Assembly (NCBI GenBank): GCA_036351775.1
Contig: JAZBPX010000043.1
Location: 43,165 to 107,164 of the forward strand
Length of the DNA: 64,000 nucleotides
From: Pacificimonas sp036351775
GTDB taxonomy: Bacteria; Pseudomonadota; Alphaproteobacteria; Sphingomonadales; Sphingomonadaceae
Reading direction: 5' to 3'
Shown: piece by piece, positions 35,801 to 43,403 of the stretch
Layout: every line of letters starts with the position of its first letter
How positions within the stretch are numbered: the stretch's first letter is position 1
The notes under the pieces: generated by a model
The model's input: the letters and a program-made list of their open reading frames with translations, nothing else
Told to the model about the DNA's origin: nothing
The model's database searches: none
Made by a program: the position numbers and the translations under genes

Positions 35801-36951
35801 CGGTGTTTTACGGAAGCCTGACCGGGGATGCGCTGCGGTTTGAAAGCGCGGCCAGCGGTACGGTCATTGACGGCATCAATCTTGACGGTGTCTTCGACGG
35901 ATCGACACTTCGTCTTGCCCGGTTCACGGGGACAAGCCGGGGCGGCGGAACGGTCGAGGGGGCGGGTGAACTCGACCTGTCGCTGCTGCGCGGGTTCCCG
36001 TTCGCAATCCGTCTGGAAAGCGATGGCGCAGAGCTGGTCGATATCGCAACGCTCCGCGCCCGTGTCAGCGGCGATGTGATTGTCAGCGGCGCCGTCGATG
36101 GCGGCGAGATCAGCGGCGGCCTGACCGTCGACAGTGCCCGCTACCGCCCGGATGCCGCCCAGCTTGCCCGCATTCCGCTGCTGGCTGTCCGGGAAGTCGG
36201 CACGGCGTTTACGAGAGCGCCGCGTGCCGTTGCCGAGCCCGGACAATGGAACCTGGACGTCACCACATCGGGGGGTAGTGACATCCTGGTTCGCGGACGG
36301 GGTCTCGACAGCGAATGGCAGGTTGATTTCGACCTGACCGGCGAGGCGACCCAGCCGCGGCTGGTCGGCCGCGCCAGCCTGATCCGCGGCGACTATGATT
36401 TTGCCGGTCGCCGGTTCGATCTGACGCGGGGCGAGCTGGACTTTCAGGGCGACTATCCCCCGGACCCGTCTGTCAGCATCGATGCCGAGGCGCGGATCGA
36501 GGGGCTGACCGCTCGCATCGAGATCCGCGGCCTGTCGAGCGAACCCCAGATCCGCCTGAGCGCTGTCCCTGCCTTGCCCGAGGACGAGATCCTGGCGCGC
36601 ATTCTTTTCGGCAGCTCATTGACCAATTTGAACCCGGGCGAGGCGGTGCAGCTAGCCGGGGCCCTGGCAGCGTTCCAGGCGGGCGGACAAAGTGCGCTCG
36701 ACCCCATTGGTAATTTGCGGGATGCACTCGGTATCGACCGGTTGCGGGTCGGCGGTAGCGAGGAAGGCGGGACGAGCATCGCAGCCGGTGAGTTCATCGG
36801 CCAGCGAACCTATGTCGAGCTGGGCACCGATACGCGCGGCGAGACGGCGACGCAGATCGAGCACGCCTTGAACCGGGTCTTCTCCGTGTTCGGGCGGGTA
36901 TCGACCTTTGGTGCGAACAGTGTGGGAGTGCGGGCCAGCAATGATTACTGA
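32815..36951 (+). CDS. tamB: TamB, translocation/assembly module (AsmA-like)
   Basis: This 1378-aa protein has an N-terminal membrane anchor (VMLAALLLPIILIAGVLFL), a long repetitive beta-taco middle and the C-terminal DUF490 domain, with IRGDYDFAGRRFDLTRGELDF and ILARILFGSSLTNLNPGEAVQL. It spans the periplasm with TamA and is related to lipid-transfer AsmA proteins. ATG 32815 is chosen over the adjacent TTG 32812. Its 3' end overlaps the next gene by 11 bp. Confidence 0.93.
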   Translation: MRRWVKRVMLAALLLPIILIAGVLFLTDTAPGRAVVISQFDRLSEALGVDVEAARLTGSLRGTFAIEDLVLADAAGPFFRSPRVEIDWRPWRYVAGDGVVIRSITANSAALVRLPSIDAPEETGAGTDIRIEALDITALQISDAVAADAPTASVTGRLSIASGAFSGAVRLVSDEGGDNLNLEIDANPARDQLRAEGLGRFPAGGLVAAALGIDRGVTLQLSGTGGWQAWEGQFRAQLDDDPPLSALRIAGTDGTFRLRGRVDPAALTGGIVERISPTGFALRGSLSVGTGRVPFILNARSEAAAIEARGALSRSLGTLFDGRLRIDLLQPAMLLSTLGGSQMQLTMRGAGPLAKLGGTYAFSSDWVSLGNQRLPNLQAVGDYGALTEGGSFSIKGGFDTLQGAGAFVADLMRGGQLTAPITLDGYLLTSNAARFSSDVGSASGRLTLNLEDGRYDIAADVVAPSYEIPAYGEVAYRGRLRLRPDPAQPRKLRVSGPSTIETKRLDNGFLAFLAGGFPTAEAVIDRGADGTISLTKAIVEGPGLSLTGRGEYRLGQQISAEASGRHSLFGPLSVELDGDLGRPKANLLIERYSLGLPITDIAASFAPDDRGYAVQANGSSLVGNLRLAGRIDLDPGNTVFRMTEIAGAGLTASGTLQSPTGVPVAGTLAIVGDGVRGAADFSPASAGRQRIAVSAALARASLGTRAELTVGRGAVDAAFLVGGDGEPPEAVIEAGGQGIRLGDVQLADAGLTYELAGGQGRLALTTQGRRGGPFAVRADVRVLPETISADLSGIYRGDPFELEQPARIAIAEDGYRMAEAILSLSEGTAALSGEWTNDVFAFDLALDEATLAPFSLVDPRFAAEGTVTGRITADITELTQSGEAELALRRFTRTTGVEGPPLDINLSGALEDNAAALSARVAGPDGEELGTARALMTGLRDLRSGPLSTITGASLNGALQFEGPAEAIWALTGVDAVAVSGPLTARIEAEGVVDDPVFYGSLTGDALRFESAASGTVIDGINLDGVFDGSTLRLARFTGTSRGGGTVEGAGELDLSLLRGFPFAIRLESDGAELVDIATLRARVSGDVIVSGAVDGGEISGGLTVDSARYRPDAAQLARIPLLAVREVGTAFTRAPRAVAEPGQWNLDVTTSGGSDILVRGRGLDSEWQVDFDLTGEATQPRLVGRASLIRGDYDFAGRRFDLTRGELDFQGDYPPDPSVSIDAEARIEGLTARIEIRGLSSEPQIRLSAVPALPEDEILARILFGSSLTNLNPGEAVQLAGALAAFQAGGQSALDPIGNLRDALGIDRLRVGGSEEGGTSIAAGEFIGQRTYVELGTDTRGETATQIEHALNRVFSVFGRVSTFGANSVGVRASNDY

Positions 36952-39118
36952 CACGGCCTCCGCGCGCACCGTCGCCTTCGCACCGGGACGCGGCACGTTC
37001 ATTGCGGCGGTTTTCCTCGGCTCGTTCCTGCTGTTTCTCGTACAGCCCATGTTCGCCCGGCTGGCCCTCCCGTCTCTCGGCGGTGCGCCGGCTGTCTGGA
37101 GCGTGGCGCTGGTTTTCTATCAGGCCGTGCTGCTTGCGGGGTACCTCTATGCCCATCTGCTGACAAAGGCGGGGCTGCGTATCCAGCCCCTGGTTCACAT
37201 CACGCTGTTCGCGGCGGCGGCACTGACCCTGCCCATCGCCCTCGAAGAGCTTGGCGGCGCGCAGCGGTTCGGACCGACAGCCTGGCTGCTCCTGACCCTC
37301 GCAGCGTCCATCGGCCCGGTGTTCTTCGTGGTCTCGTCGCAGGCGCCGCTCCTGCAAAGCTGGTATGCGCATGGCGCGAAAACAGCGGGACGCGAGCCGT
37401 ATTTCCTGTACGCCGCGTCGAACGCGGGAAGCCTGCTGGCGCTGGCGGTCTACCCGCTGGTGATCGAGCCCAATGTCGATGTCGATGCGCAGAAGATGCT
37501 GTGGTCTATCGGCTTCGTGCTGCTGGCGGTCCTGACCGCTCTGGCGGGGCGCGGTCTGAGTCCGGTAGCCGTTGCCGCGGCGCCAACTGCCACTTCCGAG
37601 CCGATTGCCGTGAAAACCTATGGCTACTGGCTGGCGCTGGCGGCGGTGCCATCGGGTCTGATGATCTCCACGACCAGCTACCTGACGATGGATATCGTTT
37701 CTGGCCCCCTGCTCTGGGTCATTCCGCTCGGGCTCTACCTTCTCAGCTTCATCGTCGCCTTTTCCGAAAGCGGCGGTGTGTTCGTCCGGCAGGCGCGGTT
37801 CATCGCGCCGCTGATGCTGCTGGTCATCGGCGCTTACGTGTTCGTGGCCGAGGGTATCTTTGCCTTCCTGTTCGCAATGGCGGGGCTGGTCCTGCTGTTC
37901 TACCTCGCGCTGGCCCTGCACGGCGAACTGGCAAGGACCCGGCCAGAACCGGCGCGCCTTACGAATTTTTACCTTACCATGTCGGCAGGCGGTGTGCTGG
38001 GCGGGTTGTTCCCGGCCCTGATCGCTCCGGCTCTCTTCGACTGGGTTTGGGAGCACCCGCTGCTGCTGATCGGGGCAGCGGCACTGCTGCCTGCCACGCC
38101 GCTGCTGAAGGTCTGGGCGAACCAGCTGGAAGGCCGTCATGGTCCGCTGATCGTCGGCGGTTTGGTTGCCATCAGCTTCGGCCTTGCGGTGATCGTTGCT
38201 GTTGCTGGCAGCGACGCCGTTGAACCGGCCGCCATCGGCATCAGCCTCGCCGCCGTCCTGCTGCTGGGTCACCGCCTTGCCTTCGCCGCGGCGTTTACCG
38301 CACTGCTGCTCGCCGTCGGCGGATGGGACCTGCTGACCGGCGACCGGGAAGAGCGGCAGCGCAGCTTCTTCGGCGTCTACACCGTTCAGGTCGACGAGGA
38401 AGCCGGGGTTCGCCAGCTTCTGCACGGCACGACGCTGCACGGCTCGCAGCGGCTGGGCGAGGATGCCCTGTCGCCGGTCGGCTATTACGGACCCGGCAGC
38501 GGCGCGGTGCTGGCGCTGGAAGACGCGGCGGCGGATGCGGAGGTCGGGATTGTCGGCCTCGGGATCGGGGCGCTCGCCTGCTACCGCCAGCCTGACCAGG
38601 ACTGGACTTTTTACGAGATCGATCCGGTCGTCGTTGAGATTGCGCAGGACGAGCGGCTGTTCTCCTATCTGCCGGACTGTACGCCGGATGCCGAGATCAT
38701 CATCGGCGATGCGCGCCTTAGCTTGCAGGAGGACCCGGCGCGGACATTCGATGTGCTTGTTATCGATGCCTTTTCCTCCGATGCCATTCCGCAGCATTTG
38801 ATGACCGTAGAGGCGTTCCAGCTTTACCGGGCGCGGCTGAAGCCCGGCGGCAAGCTGGTGGTGCATATTTCCAACCGCTACCTCGATCTTGCGCCGGTGG
38901 TCGCGGCCATTGCGGAGGAGATCGGCATGGCCGCGCGCCTTCGCGACAACCAGCCGGGCGACCCCCTCTATGCCCGCTCGATTTACGTCGTGCTGGCGGA
39001 CAGCGAGGCGGAACTGACGGCAATGGACAGCGCCCGAGACTGGTCGTCGATGCCGACCCGGCGGGTCGAGCCGTGGCGCGACAATTTCGGGTCGATCATG
39101 TCTGTGCTGCGATACTGA
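36941..39118 (+). CDS. Membrane-fused spermidine synthase-like protein
   Basis: This 725-aa protein starts at ATG 36941, overlapping tamB. About the first 450 residues form a dozen hydrophobic helices (starting TFIAAVFLGSFLLFLVQPMF). The C-terminal third is a Rossmann domain with VGIVGLGIGALAC, WTFYEIDPVVVEIA and VLVIDAFSSDAIPQHLMT, typical of spermidine/spermine synthases. Polyamine synthesis is not proven for this fused family. The overlap suggests co-transcription with tamAB, but no functional link is known to me. Confidence 0.87.
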   Translation: MITDTASARTVAFAPGRGTFIAAVFLGSFLLFLVQPMFARLALPSLGGAPAVWSVALVFYQAVLLAGYLYAHLLTKAGLRIQPLVHITLFAAAALTLPIALEELGGAQRFGPTAWLLLTLAASIGPVFFVVSSQAPLLQSWYAHGAKTAGREPYFLYAASNAGSLLALAVYPLVIEPNVDVDAQKMLWSIGFVLLAVLTALAGRGLSPVAVAAAPTATSEPIAVKTYGYWLALAAVPSGLMISTTSYLTMDIVSGPLLWVIPLGLYLLSFIVAFSESGGVFVRQARFIAPLMLLVIGAYVFVAEGIFAFLFAMAGLVLLFYLALALHGELARTRPEPARLTNFYLTMSAGGVLGGLFPALIAPALFDWVWEHPLLLIGAAALLPATPLLKVWANQLEGRHGPLIVGGLVAISFGLAVIVAVAGSDAVEPAAIGISLAAVLLLGHRLAFAAAFTALLLAVGGWDLLTGDREERQRSFFGVYTVQVDEEAGVRQLLHGTTLHGSQRLGEDALSPVGYYGPGSGAVLALEDAAADAEVGIVGLGIGALACYRQPDQDWTFYEIDPVVVEIAQDERLFSYLPDCTPDAEIIIGDARLSLQEDPARTFDVLVIDAFSSDAIPQHLMTVEAFQLYRARLKPGGKLVVHISNRYLDLAPVVAAIAEEIGMAARLRDNQPGDPLYARSIYVVLADSEAELTAMDSARDWSSMPTRRVEPWRDNFGSIMSVLRY

Positions 39119-39133
39119 TCCCCCCTCTTTTCT

Positions 39134-39231
39134 GTCATTCCCGCGGAAGCGGGAATCCAGTGATGGCGACGGCGAAGCAGGGCCCATGTTCAGTTGCCGA
39201 CCGGCTGGATTCCCGCGTACGCGGGAATGAC
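39134..39231. repeat. REP-like palindromic element (copy 3)
   Basis: Two arms of about 27 bp face each other: GTCATTCCCGCGGAAGCGGG at the left, followed by AATCCAG, and the inverse ending GCGGGAATGAC at 39231. They differ at one or two bases. The element lies between the convergent spermidine-synthase-like and amidohydrolase genes. Confidence 0.85.
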
Positions 39232-39250
39232 GGAACCTCAACCGCCTGCG

Positions 39251-40909
39251 CTACTGATTGGCGCTGTAGACGAGTTCGCCGCCGACCCAGGTCTGCAGCA
39301 CCGTCATGTCCCAGATGCCGTCCGGATCATCCGCCAGCGGATCGCCGTCGACGAGGATGAAGTCGGCCCACTTCCCCGGTGTCAGGGTGCCAAAGCGCCC
39401 CTCCGCCTGCATCGCGTAGGCCGCGCTGACGGTGAAGCCGGTCAGGGCCTCGGCAGGGCTGAGCGCCTCACCGAAGATCCAGCCGTCCGAGGGATTGCCG
39501 TCCCGGTCCTTGCGCGTGATGGCGGCGTGAAGGCCGAAGAGCGGCTCGACCGGTTCGACGGGGAAATCCGAACCCAGCGCCAGACGCGCGCCGGAGTTCA
39601 CCAGCGAGCGCCAGGCATAGGCCCCCTTCAGGCGCTCCGGCCCGATGCGGTCCTCGGCCATGTTCTTGTCGCTGGTGGCGTGGGTTGGCTGAACCGACGC
39701 GATGACGCCCAGTTCACCGAAGCGCGGCAGGTCTTCCAGCGCGACCACCTGCGCGTGTTCGATGCGCGGACGGCCCACCGGGAGGTAGCGTTGGACGTCG
39801 GACACGGCATCGAGAACTTCGCGGTTGGCGGCGTCGCCGATGGCGTGGATGGCGAGCTGGTGGCCGGCCTGACTGGCAAGGACCATCTGGTTGCGAAGCT
39901 GCGCGCCGGTCGTGATCCACAGACCGAACCGATCCGGGGCATCGGAATAGGGCTCCATCAGCCGCGCCCCGCGCGAGCCGAGCGCGCCGTCGACGTAGAG
40001 CTTCACGCCGAGGAGCGCGAGCCGGTCGCGGTTCATCCAGCCGGTCGGTTCCTCCGGTGCGATCGCCATCAGCGAGTCCATTCCGGCGGCGTAAGCCGCG
40101 ATGCGGGCGGTCATGCGGCCATTGGCGGCGAAGCGCTTCATGACGTCAAACGCATCGGCCGTCACACCCATGTCGGCCGCCGCCGTCATTCCGGTTGCCG
40201 CCATCGCATCGAGTGCGGCCTGTAGCCGGGCCGCCAGCTCGGTTTCGTCAGGCGCGCCGATGGCCGCATAGAGCGGCGCAGACGCGGTATCGACGAACAC
40301 GCCGGTCATGCGGCCATCGGCGTCGCGAATGACCTGACCGCCATCGGGGTCGGCCATGTCCTGCGCGATGTTCGCCAGCGCGATGGCGGCGCTGTTCGCC
40401 CAGGTGGCGTGGCCGTCGACGCGCTCCAGAACGACCGGGCGGTTCGGAACCACGCCGTCGAGGTCGGCGGCTGTCGGGAAGTCGGCGAGGTCCCAGTTCA
40501 CCTGGTTCCAGCCGCGCCCGGTGATCCAGTCGAGGTCCGGGTTGGCGGCGGCATAGTCCGCGAGCATCCGCAGCGCCTCGTCGAGCGAGGACGTGCCGGA
40601 CAGGTCGAGGATTCGCAGCGTTTCGCCGAGCCCCATGATGTGGCCGTGTGCGTCGATCAGACCGGGGAGAAGCGTTGCGCCCTCGGCATCGAGCACTCGG
40701 TCGGCGTCGGGGATCAGGTTGCCGTCCTGCCGCGTACCCTCGACCCGGCCCTGATCGTCGACAATCAGCGTCGAAAAGCGCTGCAGGCGGCCCACGGCGT
40801 CGATGGTGTAGCCGTTCGCGTTGATCACGACGGTGCGGGCATCTGCGGCGGCGGGGACGGCGAGACTGGCCGTGGCGATCGCAGCAGCGAGGAGGGCGGA
40901 ACGGATCAT
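39251..40909 (-). CDS. Exported amidohydrolase (YtcJ-like)
   Basis: This 552-aa metal-dependent hydrolase starts at ATG 40909 with a signal peptide (MIRSALLAAAIATASLAVPA, then AADAR). The HxH metal motif is in LIDAHGHIMG, a later His in HAIGDAAN and the Asp in LGSDFPVEP. YtcJ-type enzymes act on N-acyl or amide bonds; the substrate is unknown. The signal peptide puts it in the periplasm, which fits other exported members of this family. Confidence 0.88.
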   Translation of the reverse strand: MIRSALLAAAIATASLAVPAAADARTVVINANGYTIDAVGRLQRFSTLIVDDQGRVEGTRQDGNLIPDADRVLDAEGATLLPGLIDAHGHIMGLGETLRILDLSGTSSLDEALRMLADYAAANPDLDWITGRGWNQVNWDLADFPTAADLDGVVPNRPVVLERVDGHATWANSAAIALANIAQDMADPDGGQVIRDADGRMTGVFVDTASAPLYAAIGAPDETELAARLQAALDAMAATGMTAAADMGVTADAFDVMKRFAANGRMTARIAAYAAGMDSLMAIAPEEPTGWMNRDRLALLGVKLYVDGALGSRGARLMEPYSDAPDRFGLWITTGAQLRNQMVLASQAGHQLAIHAIGDAANREVLDAVSDVQRYLPVGRPRIEHAQVVALEDLPRFGELGVIASVQPTHATSDKNMAEDRIGPERLKGAYAWRSLVNSGARLALGSDFPVEPVEPLFGLHAAITRKDRDGNPSDGWIFGEALSPAEALTGFTVSAAYAMQAEGRFGTLTPGKWADFILVDGDPLADDPDGIWDMTVLQTWVGGELVYSANQ

Positions 40910-40973
40910 ATCTGGTCTTTCAACGGAAACGGATGAGCGAGTCGCTGTGTAGGTCACACTGGGTCACACCTCA

Positions 40974-41006
40974 ACGCGCGCGCATGTGCGCGTGTGCGCG
41001 CGTGCG
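40974..41006. other. Alternating purine-pyrimidine tract (possible Z-DNA)
   Basis: This 33-base stretch alternates purine and pyrimidine without a break, dominated by CG/TG steps (ACGCGCGCGCATGTGCGCGT at its left part). It lies about 65 bp upstream of the amidohydrolase start. Just inside it, GGTCACAC occurs twice 11 bp apart (from 40952). The tract is part of a 376-bp gene-free gap (40910-41285) that also holds a REP element; I see nothing else in it. Confidence 0.6.
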
Positions 41007-41139
41007 GGTGCGAGGCTGACGGGGTCCTGAATGCGGTTTGTATGAATGGCTGGCGGCGTCGAACATCGAGGGAAATGTTATTCGGCGACGTCTGAATAGG
41101 ACAGCGAAAAGCGCGGCGGGCTGTCTCGCCCCCTCTACT

Positions 41140-41259
41140 GTCATCCCGGCGCAGCTTGCACCCGCGAAGGCGGGTGGCCGGGACCCACTCCGTTTTGCTG
41201 GCGAGGCTGCTTGGGGGTGGAAATGTCACGGCGTGGGTCCCGGCCTTCGCCGGGATGAC
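41140..41259. repeat. REP-like palindromic element (copy 4, long form)
   Basis: The outer arms are GTCATCCCGGCGCAGC at 41140 and the inverse ending GCCGGGATGAC at 41259, with a matching CCGGGACCCAC/GTGGGTCCCGG pair inside. It lies between the divergently oriented end of the hydroxyacid dehydrogenase gene and the 5' side of the amidohydrolase gene. Confidence 0.8.
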
Positions 41260-41285
41260 AAGTGGGAAGGGGGGTGTCTGTCCCC

Positions 41286-42152
41286 TCACCCCCGGAAGCG
41301 GCGGAGGAGGCTGGAGGTGTCCTGGCGGCCGCCGCCGAGGGCCTGCACGTCCTTGTAGAACTGGTCGACGAGGGCGGTCAGCGGCAAGGGTGCGCCGAGG
41401 CGGTCGCCCTCCTCGAGCACAAGGCCGAGATCCTTGCGCATCCAGTCGACGGCGAAACCGAAATCATACTCGCCCTTCGCCATGGTCGCGGCGCGGTTGT
41501 CCATCTGCCAGCTTTGCGCCGCGCCCTTGCCGATCACGTCGAAGACGGCATCCGGATCGAGGCCGCTTTCCAGCGCGAAATTGACGCCCTCCGCCAGCCC
41601 CTGAAGGATTCCGGCGATACAGATCTGGTTGACCATCTTCGTCGTCTGGCCCGCACCCGGACCGCCCATCAGCGCGGTTTTCTTCGCATAGGCCTGCATG
41701 ATGGGATCGGCGCGGGCGAAATCGGCCTCCGCCCCGCCGACCATGATGGTGAGCGTGCCGTTTTCCGCGCCGGCCTGACCGCCGGACACCGGCGCATCGA
41801 GGGTTCCGATACCCCTGCCCTGCCCGGCCTCCGCGAGTTCGCGGGCGATGTTGGCGCTGACGGTGGTGTGATCGACGAACAGGCTGCCCTCCGCCATCGC
41901 GGCGAAGCAGCCGCCTTCGCCGAGCGTAACGGCGCGCAAATCCTCGTCGCGGCCGACGCAGGCGAAGACGATCTCGGCGCCGTCAGCGGCGGCGGCGGGG
42001 GTGGTCGCGGCGCGGCCGGCATGTTCGGCGGCCCAGCGCTCCGCCTTCTCCGCGGTGCGGTTGAAGACGGTCACGTCATGACCGGCGGCGGCGAGGTGGC
42101 CGACCATGGGGTAGCCCATGACGCCGAGGCCGAGAAATGCGAGCTTTGCCAT
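41286..42152 (-). CDS. NAD(P)-dependent beta-hydroxyacid dehydrogenase (HIBADH-like)
   Basis: This 288-aa protein has the N-terminal Rossmann motif FLGLGVMGYPMVGHL, the substrate loop DAPVSGGQAGAENGTL and the catalytic Lys in TTKMVNQ. It resembles 3-hydroxyisobutyrate dehydrogenase and 2-hydroxy-3-oxopropionate reductase, and the exact substrate is not predictable. No valine-degradation genes are adjacent. A MITE-like element lies beyond its start. Confidence 0.9.
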   Translation of the reverse strand: MAKLAFLGLGVMGYPMVGHLAAAGHDVTVFNRTAEKAERWAAEHAGRAATTPAAAADGAEIVFACVGRDEDLRAVTLGEGGCFAAMAEGSLFVDHTTVSANIARELAEAGQGRGIGTLDAPVSGGQAGAENGTLTIMVGGAEADFARADPIMQAYAKKTALMGGPGAGQTTKMVNQICIAGILQGLAEGVNFALESGLDPDAVFDVIGKGAAQSWQMDNRAATMAKGEYDFGFAVDWMRKDLGLVLEEGDRLGAPLPLTALVDQFYKDVQALGGGRQDTSSLLRRFRG

Positions 42153-42200
42153 GAGTGCGGGGCATAGCCGTCCATGCGTTGCCGGTTAAGCCCCGGATGC

Positions 42201-42477
42201 CCAGGGTTCGGACCCATAAATCGGAACGCTTGTGACGATGTGGATTTTGTTCGCTGGCAAGGCGTAAGGAGCGGAGCGATGCGGAAGCATCGTGACCGAC
42301 GCAGCGACGCGGCCCAGCGGGCGAAGGACGCATCGCCGCGTAGCGGTCGTCCGCAGGTGCAGTTTGGCGTTGTCGAAGCCGCTCACCGGGCCTCCGGGCC
42401 CGCCTTCACGGCGTCTCCTAGCCAAACTGCACCTGCGGACGATCCCAAGCATTCCCATTTAGGGGTCCGAACCCTAG
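42201..42477. mobile_element. MITE-like element with terminal inverted repeats and an internal hairpin
   Basis: The two ends are inverted copies: AGGGTTCGGACCC-TAAAT-GGAA-GCTTG-GA (about 32 bp, four or so mismatches), at 42203-42234 and 42444-42475. Inside, a perfect 21-bp inverted repeat (42348-42368 and 42421-42441) encloses a 52-nt loop, and there is a small palindrome GCGATGCGGAAGCATCG at 42276-42292. The unit has no coding capacity I can support. It occupies nearly all of a 340-bp gap (42153-42492). Confidence 0.65.
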
Positions 42478-42492
42478 ATTGGCGGTGAGCCG

Positions 42493-43278
42493 ATGCCCCG
42501 CACCCTACGCCTCCTTATCGCCGCCATCATGGTCGGCGCGCTGGCCGCGAGCCTGTTTTTCGGGTTCAGCCGCTGGCAGGATCAGGAGGTCTACCGCGAG
42601 GTGATCGCGACCGAGATCGCCGAACCGGTGGGCACGGGTGCATTCGTCGAGGCGCTGAACCGCTGGGTCTATAACAAGGAGGGCTTCGCGCAGTGCCAGG
42701 CGCGCTATGTCTGGGACCCCTTGGGTTCGACGACGATGCAGATATTCGAGCTGGGCGGCGACTGTTCGGACAAGTCGCGGCTGCTGGCGGCGATGCTGAA
42801 GTCCGTTGGCATGGAATCGACGCTGGTGATGCTGCAGCCCTGCCGCGACTGCGCGTCGACGCATACGGTGGTGAATGCGGAGACGGCGGACGGGGACCTG
42901 GTTTCGGCGGACCCTGTTTATGACCTCGTCTTTCCCGATCCGGGGGGCGGTTATTACGGCGTGGCGGAGGTGCGCGACGATCCTTCCATCCTAGAGCGGC
43001 GGCTGGCCGAGCTGAGCATCGAGCGCGGGCCGGCGGACAAGATCAACTTTCACGATCCCGACGAGATGAAATACGGCTTTCCGAAGACGGTGAACTGGGA
43101 CCGGGACGGCCTGTTCCGAACGGCGGGCGCGGGTGTCGCCATGCTGACCGACGAGCCGTTCCTGGTGCAGCGGCCGCACTTCTTCGAGGACCCGAAACTG
43201 TTCCTGACCATGGCAAGCCTGGGGCTGGCGGCGCTGTGCGGCATTCTGCTGGTGCTTTTCCCGGCGCGGAGGCGTTAG
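42493..43278 (+). CDS. Transglutaminase-like domain protein, membrane anchored
   Basis: This 261-aa protein has an N-terminal membrane helix (LRLLIAAIMVGALAASLFFG), a transglutaminase-like core with Cys91 (GGDCSDKSRLLAAML) and His124 (STHTVVNAE) followed by ADPVYD, and a C-terminal helix (FLTMASLGLAALCGILLVLF). The core would face the periplasm. The function is unknown. It is not related to the transglutaminase in the Anbu cluster beyond the fold. Confidence 0.75.
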   Translation: MPRTLRLLIAAIMVGALAASLFFGFSRWQDQEVYREVIATEIAEPVGTGAFVEALNRWVYNKEGFAQCQARYVWDPLGSTTMQIFELGGDCSDKSRLLAAMLKSVGMESTLVMLQPCRDCASTHTVVNAETADGDLVSADPVYDLVFPDPGGGYYGVAEVRDDPSILERRLAELSIERGPADKINFHDPDEMKYGFPKTVNWDRDGLFRTAGAGVAMLTDEPFLVQRPHFFEDPKLFLTMASLGLAALCGILLVLFPARRR

Positions 43279-43288
43279 CCCATTACCT

Positions 43289-43358
43289 GTCATCCCCGCG
43301 CAGGCGGGGATCTGTACGAGCCGCCCTTTGGAGAGATCCCCGCCTGCGCGGGGATGAC
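43289..43358. repeat. REP-like palindromic element (copy 5)
   Basis: The arms GTCATCCCCGCGCAGGCGGG and its inverse ending CGGGGATGAC at 43358 match perfectly over about 23 bp and are separated by about 25 bp. It is closely related in sequence to the copy inside cysI. It lies upstream of lpdA, between it and the transglutaminase-like gene. Confidence 0.9.
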
Positions 43359-43403
43359 AAAAATGGGCCGGCGGATGATGAACAAGAGGAGCTTGAGAAC
43401 CCT

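Noticed and set aside
36794..39241. An 815-codon open frame on the minus strand, opposite the spermidine-synthase-like gene
   Set aside because: It has no recognisable domain and is His/Gln/Arg-rich in the manner of antisense GC-rich DNA. The plus-strand gene has clear domain structure.
42201..42240. T-arm-like string GGTTCGGACCC in the MITE-like element, as a possible tRNA
   Set aside because: No acceptor, D or anticodon stems can be folded around it, and the string is part of the terminal inverted repeat.
43236..43403. Longer N terminus for LpdA from an upstream in-frame ATG
   Set aside because: The extension translates the REP element and lies within the preceding gene. The normal Lpd N terminus begins at 43404.
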